Assembly (NCBI RefSeq): GCF_032854445.1
Contig: NW_027018216.1
Location: 1 to 55,458, forward strand
Source: Liolophura sinensis
Lineage: Eukaryota; Mollusca; Polyplacophora; Chitonida; Chitonidae
Direction of reading: 5' to 3'
DNA: 55,458 nucleotides
The notes beneath the pieces are model-generated. The model was given only the letters and a program-made list of their open reading frames with translations. It was not told the origin of the DNA and made no database searches. The position numbers and the translations under genes were made by a program. Below are positions 24,077 through 35,056 of the stretch, piece by piece (within the stretch, counting starts at the first letter, position 1; each line of letters opens with the position of its first letter).

Positions 24077-27000
24077 TTCAATGAATATTGATGTCATAAT
24101 CACGTGCCCAGCAACGGCTCTTACTCCATGGAAACCAGGGATATTTGCAATTTTTTAACAGCTGCCGATGCCTGGCCCAATTCCGTATCTTTAGGCACCT
24201 TATAAATGTGGGTCAGTGTTTAGTTGTACTTTTTACAGCAGACTGTATCAAGTACCTTGTGTTTTTTATGTACAAATGGTGTGGTTTTTCTACACGTAGA
24301 TAAAGACATTGAGACTGTCTTGCACTTAGAAGTAAGGCAATTGCTGGGTGAGTTAAATGGGCTTAGCCGAAAGATTTGACGTCTTCTGGGCTACCGAAGG
24401 GCACATAACTTATAGTCAAAAGTTGAATATAGTAATGACCAGTCGCGATTGTACAGAGTACAGTGTAGCCGATTTCAATTAACAAAAAGACCAGGTAAAA
24501 ATGCAAAATTGGAAAAATTGTTCCAGTGCTGCTGGTAAGAGGCTAATCCGACGTATTTTGTGACAACAAATCGAATGGTGCAAACCGCGTTGCTGTCCGA
24601 CCAATACTTTTCCCTGTAGTGACAATTGAATGATCATTTATGTCATAATCACGTGCACAGCAACGGCTCTTACTCCATGGAAACCAGGGAAATTTGCAAT
24701 TTTTCAACAGCTGCCGATACCTGGCTCAATTCCGGATCTTTTGGCACCTTAATCATGTGGGTCTGTGGTCAGTTGTACTTTTTACAGCAGACTGTATCAA
24801 GTACCTTGTGTTTTTCACGTACAAATGGTGTGGTTTTTCTACACGTAGATAAAGACATTGAGATTGTCTTGCACTTAGAAGTAAGGCAATTGCTGGGTGA
24901 GTTAAATGGGCTTAGCCCAAAGATTTCAGGTCTTCTGGGCTACCGAAGGGCACATAACTTATAGTCAAAAGTTGAATATAGTAATGACCAGTCGCGATTG
25001 TACAGAGTACAGTGTAGCCGATTTCAATTAACAAAAAGACCAGGCAAAAATGCAAAAGTGGAAAAACTGTTCCAGTGCTGCTGGTAAGAGGCTAATCCGA
25101 CGTATTTTGTGACGAGAAATCGAATGGTGCAAACCGCGTTGCTCTCCGACCAATCCTTTTGGCTGTAGTGACAATTGAATGATCATTTATGTCATAATCA
25201 CGTGCGTAGCAACGGCTTTTACTCCATGGAAACCAGGGAAATTTGCAATTTTTCAACAGCTGCCGATGCCTGGCTCAATTCCGCATCTTTTGGCACCTTA
25301 CTGAAGTGGGTGAGTGTTCAGTTGTACTTTTTACAGCAGACTGTATCAAGTACCTTGTTTTTTTCATGTACAACTGGTGTGGTTTTTCTACACGTAGATA
25401 AAGACATTGAGATTGTCTTGGACTTAGAAGTAAGACAATTGCTGGGTGAGTTAAATGGGCTTAGCCGAAAGATTTGACGTCTTCTGGGCTACCGAAGGGC
25501 ACATAACTTATAGTCAAAAGTTGAATATAGTAATGACCAGTCGCGATTGTACAAAGTACAGTGTAGCCGATTTCAATTAACAAAAAGACCAGGCAAAAAT
25601 GCAAAAGGGAAAAAACTGTTCCAGTGCTGCTGATAAGAGGCTAATCCGACGTATTTTGTGACGAGAAATCAAATGGTGCAAACCGCGTTGCTCTCCGACT
25701 AATACTTTTGGCTGTAGTGACAATTAAATGATCATTTATGTCATAATCACGTGCCCAGCAACGGCTCTTACTCCATGGAAACCAGGGAAATTTGCAATTT
25801 TTCAACAGCTGCCGATGCCTGGCTCAATTCCGCATCTTTTGGCACCTTACTGAAGTGGGTCAGTGTTCAGTTTTACTTTTTACAGCAGACTGTATCAAGT
25901 ACCTTGTGTTTTTTATGTACAAATGGTGTGGTTTTTCTACACGTAGATAAAGACATTGAGATTGTCTTGCACTTAGAAGTAAGGCAATTGCTGGGTGAGT
26001 TAAATGGGCTTAGCCCAAAGATTTGACGTCTTCTGGGCTACCGAAGGGCACATAACTTATAGTCAAAAGTTGAATATAGTAATGACCAGTCGCGATTGTA
26101 CAGAGTACAGTGTAGCCGATTTCAATTAACAAAAAGACCAGGTAAAAATGCAAAAGTGGAAAAACTGTTCCAGTGCTGCTGGTAAGAGGCTAATCCGACG
26201 TATTTTGTGACGAGAAATCGAATGGTGCAAACCGCGTTGCTCTCCGACCAATACTTTTGGCTGTAGCAACAATTCAATGAATATTGATGTCATAATCACG
26301 TGCCCAGCAACGGCTCTTACTCCATGGAAACCAGGGATATTTGCAATTTTTTAACAGCTGCCGATGCCTGGCCCAATTCCGCATCTTTAGGCACCTTATA
26401 AATGTGGGTCAGTGTTTAGTTGTACTTTTTACAGCAGACTGTATCAAGTACCTTGTGTTTTTTATGTACAAATGGTGTGGTTTTTCTACACGTAGATAAA
26501 GACATTGAGATTGTCTTGGACTTAGAAGTAAGACAATTGCTGGGTGAGTTAAATGGGCTTGGCGCAAAGATTTCAGGTCTTCTGAGCTACCGAAGGGCAC
26601 ATAACTTATAGTCAAAAGTTGAATATAGTAATGACCAGTCGCGATTGTACAGAGTACAGTGTAGCCGGTTTCAATTAACAAAAAGACCAGGTAAAAATGC
26701 AAAAGTGGAAAAACTGTTCCAGTGCTACTAGTAAAAGGCTAATCCGACGTATTTTGTGACGGGAAATCGAATGGTGCAATCCGCGTTGCTCTCCGACCAA
26801 TACTTTTGGCTGTAGCGACAATTGAATGATCATTTATGTCATAATCACGTGCGTAGCAACGGCTCTTACTCCATGGAAACCAGGGAAATTTGCAATTTTT
26901 CAACAGCTGCCGATGCCTGGCTCAATTCCGAATCTTTTGGCACCTTATAAATGTGGGTCAGTGTTCAGTTGTACTTTTACAGCAGACTGTATCAAGTACC

Positions 27001-29566
27001 TTGCGTTTTTCATGTACAAATGGTGTGGTTTTTCTACACGTAGATAAAGACATTGAGATTGTCTTGCACTTAGAAGTAAGACAATTGCTGGGTGAGTTAA
27101 ATGGGCTTAGCCGAAAGATTTGACGTCTTCTGGGCTACCGAAGGGCACATAACTTATAGTCAAAAGTTGAATATAGTAATGACCAGTCGCGATTGTACAG
27201 AGTACAGTGTAGCCGATTTCAATTAACAAAAAGACCAGGTAAAAATGCAAAATTGGAAAAATTGTTCCAGTGCTGCTGGTAAGAGGCTAATCCGACGTAT
27301 TTTGTGACGAGAAATCGAATGGTGCAAACCGCGTTGCTGTCCGACCAATACTTTTCCCTGTAGTGACAATTGAATGATCATTTATGTCATAATCACGTGC
27401 ACAGCAACGGCTCTTACTCCATGGAAACCAGGGAAATTTGCAATTTTTCAACAGCTGCTGATACCTGGCTCAATTCCGGATCTTTTGGCACCTTAATCAT
27501 GTGGGTCTGTGGTCAGTTGTACTTTTTACAGCAGACTGTATCAAGTACCTTGTGTTTTTCACGTACAAATGGTGTGGTTTTTCTACACGTAGATAAAGAC
27601 ATTGAGATTGTCTTGCACTTAGAAGTAAGGCAATTGCTGGGTGAGTTAAATGGGCTTAGCCCAAAGATTTCAGGTCTTCTGGGCTACCGAAGGGCACATA
27701 ACTTATAGTCAAAAGTTGAATATAGTAATGACCAGTCGCGATTGTACAGAGTACAGTGTAGCCGATTTCAATTAACAAAAAGACCAGGTAAAAATGCAAA
27801 AGTGGAAAAAACTGTTCAAGTGCTGCTGGTAAGAGGCTAATCCGACGTATTTTGTGACGAGAAATCGAATGGTGCAAACCGCGTTGCTCTCCGACCAATA
27901 CTTTTGGCTGTAGCAACAATTCAATGAATATTGATGTCATAATCACGTGCCCAGCAACGGCTCTTACTCCATGGAAACCAGGGATATTTGCAATTTTTTA
28001 ACAGCTGCCGATGCCTGGCCCAATTCCGTATCTTTAGGCACCTTATAAATGTGGGTCAGTGTTTAGTTGTACTTTTTACAGCAGACTGTATCAAGTACCT
28101 TGTGTTTTTTATGTACAAATGGTGTGGTTTTTCTACACGTAGATAAAGACATTGAGATTGTCTTGGACTTAGAAGTAAGACAATTGCTGGGTGAGTTAAA
28201 TGGGCTTGGCGCAAAGATTTCAGGTCTTCTGAGCTACCGAAGGGCACATAACTTATAGTCAAAAGTTGAATATAGTAATGACCAGTCGCGATTGTACAGA
28301 GTACAGTGTAGCCGGTTTCAATTAACAAAAAGACCAGGTAAAAATGCAAAAGTGGAAAAACTGTTCCAGTGCTACTAGTAAAAGGCTAATCCGACGTATT
28401 TTGTGACGAGAAATCGAATGGTGCAATCCGCGTTGCTCTCCGACCAATACTTTTGGCTGTAGCGACAATTGAATGATCATTTATGTCATAATCACGTGCG
28501 TAGCAACGGCTCTTACTCCATGGAAACCAGGGAAATTTGCAATTTTTCAACAGCTGCCGATGCCTGGCTCAATTCCGCATCTTTTGGCACCTTACTGAAG
28601 TGGGTCAGTGTTCAGTTTTACTTTTTACAGCAGACTGTATCAAGTACCTTGTGTTTTTTATGTACAAATGGTGTGGTTTTTCTACACGTAGATAAAGACA
28701 TTGAGATTGTCTTGCACTTAGAAGTAAGGCAATTGCTGGGTGAGTTAAATGGGCTTAGCCCAAAGATTTGACGTCTTCTGGGCTACCGAAGGGCACATAA
28801 CTTATAGTCAAAAGTTGAATATAGTAATGACCAGTCGCGATTGTACAGAGTACAGTGTAGCCGATTTCAATTAACAAAAAGACCAGGTAAAAATGCAAAA
28901 GTGGAAAAACTGTTCCAGTGCTGCTGGTAAGAGGCTAATCCGACGTATTTTGTGACGAGAAATCGAATGGTGCAAACCGCGTTGCTCTCCGACCAATACT
29001 TTTGGCTGTAGCAACAATTCAATGAATATTGATGTCATAATCACGTGCCCAGCAACGGCTCTTACTCCATGGAAACCAGGGATATTTGCAATTTTTTAAC
29101 AGCTGCCGATGCCTGGCCCAATTCCGTATCTTTAGGCACCTTATAAATGTGGGTCAGTGTTTAGTTGTACTTTTTACAGCAGACTGTATCAAGTACCTTG
29201 TGTTTTTTATGTACAAATGGTGTGGTTTTTCTACACGTAGATAAAGACATTGAGATTGTCTTGGACTTAGAAGTAAGACAATTGCTGGGTGAGTTAAATG
29301 GGCTGGGCGCAAAGATTTCAGGTCTTCTGAGCTACCGAAGGGCACATAACTTATAGTCAAAAGTTGAATATAGTAATGACCAGTCGCGATTGTACAGAGT
29401 ACAGTGTAGCCGGTTTCAATTAACAAAAAGACCAGGTAAAAATGCAAAAGTGGAAAAACTGTTCCAGTGCTACTAGTAAAAGACTAATTCGACGTATTTT
29501 GTGACGAGAAATCGAATGGTGCAATCCGCGTTGCTCTCCGACCAATACTTTTGGCTGTAGCGACAA
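24077..29566. repeat. Decamer HOR copy 2, diverging after the eighth unit
   Basis: Monomers: D/A' hybrid 24077, C 24626, B 25175, E 25724, D 26273, A 26822, C 27370, D 27920, A/E hybrid 28469, D 29018. Eight units match decamer copy 1 in order and diagnostic bases. The ninth is a hybrid with an A-type head and an E-type remainder, so the A-C that would close the decamer are replaced. Private changes include CGGCTTTTACTCC near 25212, GACGGGAAATC near 26759 and a T run one base shorter near 26975. Confidence 0.92.
25175..26272. repeat. Exemplars of monomer families B and E (always adjacent)
   Basis: B 25175-25723: CGT after the E-box, TTCCGCATC, CTTACTGAAGTGGGTGAGTG, TTGTTTTTTTCATG, ACAACTGG, TACAAAGTACA, AAAGGGAAAAAAC, GCTGATAAG, GAAATCAAATGG, CGACTAATAC. 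E 25724-26272: TTAAATGATC head, CCC after the E-box, CTGAAGTGGGTCAGTG, CAGTTTTACTT, TTTGACG. The B-E pair appears four times (1010, 16385, 19682, 25175), always preceded by C and followed by D. It is the only left-domain combination never seen separated, apart from the A/E and D/E hybrids. Confidence 0.92.
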
Positions 29567-31764
29567 TTGAATGATCATTTATGTCATAATCACGTGCGTA
29601 GCAACGGCTCTTACTCCATGGAAACCAGGGAAATTTGCAATTTTTCAACAGCTGCCGATGCCTGGCTCAATTCCGAATCTTTTGGCACCTTATAAATGTG
29701 GGTCAGTGTTCAGTTGTACTTTTTACAGCAGACTGTATCAAGTACCTTGCGTTTTTCATGTACAAATGGTGTGGTTTTTCTACACGTAGATAAAGACATT
29801 GAGATTGTCTTGCACTTAGAAGTAAGACAATTGCTGGGTGAGTTAAATGGGCTTAGCCGAAAGATTTGACGTCTTCTGGGCTACCGAAGGGCACATAACT
29901 TATAGTCAAAAGTTGAATATAGTAATGACCAGTAGCGATTGTACAGAGTACAGTGTAGCCGATTTCAATTAACAAAAAGACCAGGTAAAAATGCAAAATT
30001 GGAAAAATTGTTCCAGTGCTGCTGGTAAGAGGCTAATCCGACGTATTTTGTGACGACAAATCGAATGGTGCAAACCGCGTTGCTGTCCGACCAATACTTT
30101 TCCCTGTAGTGACAATTGAATGATCATTTATGTCATAATCACGTGCACAGCAACGGCTCTTACTCCATGGAAACCAGGGAAATTTGCAATTTTTCAACAG
30201 CTGCTGATACCTGGCTCAATTCCGGATCTTTTGGCACCTTAATCATGTGGGTCTGTGGTCAGTTGTACTTTTTACAGCAGACTGTATCAAGTACCTTGTG
30301 TTTTTCACGTACAAATGGTGTGGTTTTTCTACACGTAGATAAAGACATTGAGATTGTCTTGCACTTAGAAGTAAGGCAATTGCTGGGTGAGTTAAATGGG
30401 CTTAGCCAAAGATTTCAGGTCTTCTGGGCTACCGAAGGGCACATAACTTATAGTCAAAAGTTGAATATAGTAATGACCAGTCGCGATTGTACAGAGTACA
30501 GTGTAGCCGATTTCAATTAACAAAAAGACGAAGCAAAAATGCAAAAGTGGAAAAACTGTTCCAGTGCTGCTGGTAAGAGGCTAATCCGACGTATTTTGTG
30601 ACGAGAAATCGAATGGTGCAAACCGCGTTGCTCTCCGACCAATACTTTTGGCTGTAGCAACAATTCAATGAATATTGATGTCATAATCACGTGCCCAGCA
30701 ACGGCTCTTACTCCATAGAAACCAGGGATATTTGCAATTTTTTTAACAGCTGCCGATGCCTGGCCCAATTCCGTATCTTTAGGCACCTTATAAATGTGGG
30801 TCAGTGTTTAGTTGTACTTTTTACAGCAGACTGTATCAAGTACCTTGTGTTTTTTTATGTACAAATGGTGTGGTTTTTCTACACGTAGATAAAGACATTG
30901 AGATTGTCTTGCACTTAGAAGTAAGGCAATTGCTGGGTGAGTTAAATGGGCTTAGCCCAAAGATTTGACGTCTTCTGGGCTACCGAAGGGCACATAACTT
31001 ATAGTCAAAAGTTGAATATAGTAATGACCAGTCGCGATTGTACAGAGTACAGTGTAGCCGATTTCAATTAACAAAAAGACCAGGTAAAAATGCAAAAGTA
31101 GAAAAACTGTTCCAGTGCTGCTGGTAAGAGGCTAATCCGACGTATTTTGTGACGAGAAATCGAATGGTGCAAACCGCGTTGCTCTCCGACCAATACTTTT
31201 GGCTGTAGCAACAATTCAATGAATATTGATGTCATAATCACGTGCCCAGCAACGGCTCTTACTCCATGGAAACCAGGGATATTTGCAATTTTTTAACAGC
31301 TGCCGATGCCTGGCCCAATTCCGTATCTTTAGGCACCTTATAAATGTGGGTCAGTGTTTAGTTGTACTTTTTACAGCAGACTGTATCAAGTACCTTGTGT
31401 TTTTTATGTACAAATTGGTGTGGTTTTTCTACACGTAGATAAAGACATTGAGATTGTCTTGGACTTAGAAGTAAGACAATTGCTGGGCAAGTTAAATGGG
31501 CTTGGCCCAAAGATTTCAGGTCTTCTGGGCTACCGAAGGGCACATAACTTATAGTCAAAAGTTGAATATAGTAATGACCAGTCGCGATTGTACAGAGTAC
31601 AGTGTAGCCCATTTCAATTAACAAAAAGACCAGGTAAAAATGCAAAAGTGGAAAAACTGTTCCAGTGCTGCTGGTAAGAGGCTAATCCGACGTATTTTGT
31701 GACGAGAAATCGAATGGTGCAAACCGCGTTGCTCTTCGACCAATCCTTTTGGCTGTAGTGACAA
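29567..31764. repeat. Transition block A-C-(D/E)-D
   Basis: A 29567-30115, C 30116-30663, D/E hybrid 30664-31214, D-like N unit 31215-31764. The C unit still carries the GCTGCTGATACC tag of the left domain. It lacks one C at about 30407 (TTAGCCAAAG) and has AAGACGAAGC near 30526. The next unit starts as D, with CCATAGAAACC (the CCATGG is lost), and ends as E. The last unit carries GGGCAAGTT (near 31486) and TAGCCCATTTC (near 31607), tags otherwise seen at 51516-52063, so the right-hand domain begins here. Confidence 0.88.
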
Positions 31765-34700
31765 TTGAATGATCATTTATGTCATAATCACTTGCCCAGC
31801 AACGGCTCGTTCTCCATGGAAACCAGGGAAATTTGCAATTTTTCAACAGCTGCCGATGCCTGGCTCAATTCCGCATCTTTTGGCACCTTATTGAAGTGGG
31901 TCAGTGTTCAGTTGTACTTTTTACAGCAGACTGTATCAAGTACCTTGTGTTTTTCACGTACAAATGGTGTGGTTTTTCTACACGTAGATAAAGACATTGA
32001 GATTGTCTTGCACTTAGAAGTAAGGCAATTGCTGGGTGAGTTAAATGGGCTTAGCCCAAAGATTTCAGGTCTTCTGGGCTACCGAAGGGCACATAACTTA
32101 TAGTCAAAAGTTGAATATAGTAATGACCAGTCGCGATTGTACAGAGTACAGTGTAGCCGATTTCAATTAACAAAAAGACCAGGCAAAAATGCAAAAGTGG
32201 AAAAACTGTTCCAGTGCTGCTGGTAAGAGGCTAATCCGACGTATTTTGTGACGACAAATCGAATGGTGCAAACCGCGTTGCTCTCCGACCAATACTTTTC
32301 GCTGCAGCGACAATTCAATGATCATTGATGTCATAATCACGTGCCCAGCAACGGCTCTTACTCCATGGAAACCAGGGATATTTGCAATTTTTTAACAGCT
32401 GCCGATGCCTGTCCCAATTCCGCATCTTTTGGCACCTTATAAATGTGGGTCAGTGTTTAGTTGTACTTTTTACAGCAGATTGTATCAAGTACCTTGTATT
32501 TTTTATGTACAAATGGTCTGGTTTTTCTACACGTAGATAAAGACATTGAGATTGTCTTGGACTTAGAAGTAAGACAATTGCTCGGTGAGTTAAATGGGCT
32601 GGGCGCAAAGATTTCAGGTCTTCTGAGCTACCGAAGGGCACATAACTTATAGTCAAAAGTTGAATATAGTAATGACCAGTCGCGATTGTACAGAGTACAG
32701 TGTAGCCGGTTTCAATTAACAAAAAGACCAGGCAAAAATGCAAAAGTGGAAAAACTGTTCCAGTGCTGCTGGTAAGAGTCTAATCCGACGTATTTTGTGA
32801 CGAGAAATCGAATGGTGCAAACCGCGTTGCTCTCCGACCAATACTTTTGGCTGTAGCGACAATTCAATGATCATTAATGTCATAATCACGTGCGTAGCAA
32901 CGGCTCTTACTCCATGGAAACCAGGGAAATTTGCAATTTTTCAACAGCTGCCGATGCCTGGCTCAATTCCGAATCTTTTGGCACCTTACTGAAGTGGGTC
33001 AGTGTTCAGTTGTACTTTTTACAGCAGACTGTATCAAGTACCTTGTGTTTTTCATGTACAAATGGTGTGGTTTTTCTACACGTAGATAAAGACATTGAGA
33101 TTGTCTTGCACTTAGAAGTAAGACAATTGCTGGGTGAGTTAAATGGGCTTAGCCGAAAGATTTGACGTCTTCTGGGCTACCGAAGGGCACATAACTTATA
33201 GTCAAAAGTTGAATATAGTAATGACCAGTCGCGATTGTACAGAGTACAGTGTAGCCAATTTCAATTAACAAAAAGACCAGGCAAAAATGCAAAAGTGGAA
33301 AAACTGTTCCAGTGCTGCTGGTAAGAGGCTAATCCGACGTATTTTGTGACGAGAAATCGAATGGTGCAAACCGCGTTGCTCTCCGACCAATACTTTTGGC
33401 AGTAGTGACAATTAAATGATCATTTATATCATAATCACGTGCCCAGCAACGGCTCACTCCATGGAAACCAGGGATATTTCCAATTTTTCAACAGCTGCCG
33501 ATGCCTGGCTCAATTCCGCATCTTTTGGCACCTTACTGAAGTGGGTCAGTGTTCAGTTGTACTTTTTACAGCAGACTGTATCAAGTACCTTGTGTTTTTC
33601 ACGTACAAATGGTGTGGTTTTTCTACACGTAGATAAAGACATTGAGATTGTCTTGCACTTAGAAGTAAGGCAATTGCTGGGTGAGTTAAATGGGCTTAGC
33701 CCAAAGATTTCATGTCTTCTGGGCTACCGAAGGGCACATAACTTATAGTCAAAAGTTGAGTATAGTAATGACCAGTCGCGATTGTACAGAGTACAGTGTA
33801 GCCGATTTCAATTAACAAAAAGACCAGGCAAAAATGCAAAAGTGGACAAACTGTTCCAGTGCTGCTGGTAACAGGCTAATCCGACGTATTTTGTGACGAG
33901 AAATCGAATGGTGCAAACCGCGTTGCTCTCCGACCAATACTTTTGGCTGTAGCGACAATTCAATGATCATTGATGTCATAATCACGTGCCCAGCAACGGC
34001 TCTTACTCCATGGAAACCAGGGATATTTGCAATTTTTCAACAGCTGCCGATGCCTGGCCCAGTTCCGCATCTTTTGGCACCTTATAAATGTGGGTCAGTG
34101 TTTAGTTGTACTTTTTACAGCAGACTGTATCAAGTACCTTGTGTTTTTTATGTACAAATGGTCTGGTTTTTCTACACGTAAATAAAGACATTGAGATTGT
34201 CTTGGACTTAGAAGTAAGACAATTGCTGGGTGAGTTAAATGGGCTTACCCCAAAGATTTCAGGTCTTCTGAGCTACCGAAGGGCACATAACTTATAGTCA
34301 AAAGTTGAATATAGTAATGACCAGTCGCGATTGTACAGAGTACAGTGTAGCCGGTTTCAATTAACAAAAAGACCAGGCAAAAATGCAAAAGTGGAAAAAC
34401 TGTTCCAGTGCTGCTGGTAAGAGGATAATCCGACGTATTTTGTGACGAGAAATCGAATGGTGCAAACCGCGTTGCTCTCCGACTAATACTTTTGGCTGTA
34501 GCGACAATTCAATGATCATTAATGTCATAATCACGTGCGTAGCAACGGCTCTTACTCCATGGAAACCAGGGAAATTTGCAATTTTTCAACAGCTGCCGAT
34601 GCCTGGCTCAATTCCGAATCTTTTGGCACCTTACTGAAGTGGGTCAGTGTTCAGTTGTACTTTTTACAGCAGACTGTATCAAGTACCTTGTGTTTTTCAT

Positions 34701-35056
34701 GTACAAATGGTGTGGTTTTTCTACACGTAGATAAAGACATTGAGATTGTCTTGCACTTAGAAGTAAGACAATTGCTGGGTGAGTTAAATGGGCTTAGCCC
34801 AAAGATTTGACGTCTTCTGGGCTACCGAAGGGCACATAACTTATAGTCAAAAGTTGAATATAGTAATGACCAGTCGCGATTGTACAGAGTACAGTGTAGC
34901 CGATTTCAATTAACAAAAAGACCAGGTAAAAATGCAAAATTGGAAAAATTGTTCCAGTGCTGCTGGTAAGAGGCTAATCCGACGTATTTTGTGACGACAA
35001 ATCGAATGGTGCAAACCGCGTTGCTGTCCGACCAATACTTTTCCCTGTAGTGACAA
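31765..35056. repeat. Right-domain block F-D2-G-H-I-G
   Basis: F 31765 (GGCTCGTTCTCC, CTTATTGAAG), D2 32314 (GCTGCAGCGAC just upstream, CCTGTCCC), G 32863 (TCATTAATGTC, CGTAGC), H 33412 (TTATATC, GGCTCACTCC with three bases missing), I 33959 (TCATTGATGTC, CCCAGTTCCGC, ACGTAAATAAAG), G 34508. The F unit has CACTTG in place of the CACGTG E-box near 31791. The block shares segments with 47675-49870 and 49322-50417 (offsets of 26-30 monomers), and F-D2 recur 37 monomers downstream at 52064. Confidence 0.9.

Noticed and set aside
30116-30520. 134-codon plus-strand frame
   Set aside because: It results from one missing C near 30407 that shifts the C-type frame past its usual stop. A frameshift product, not a gene.
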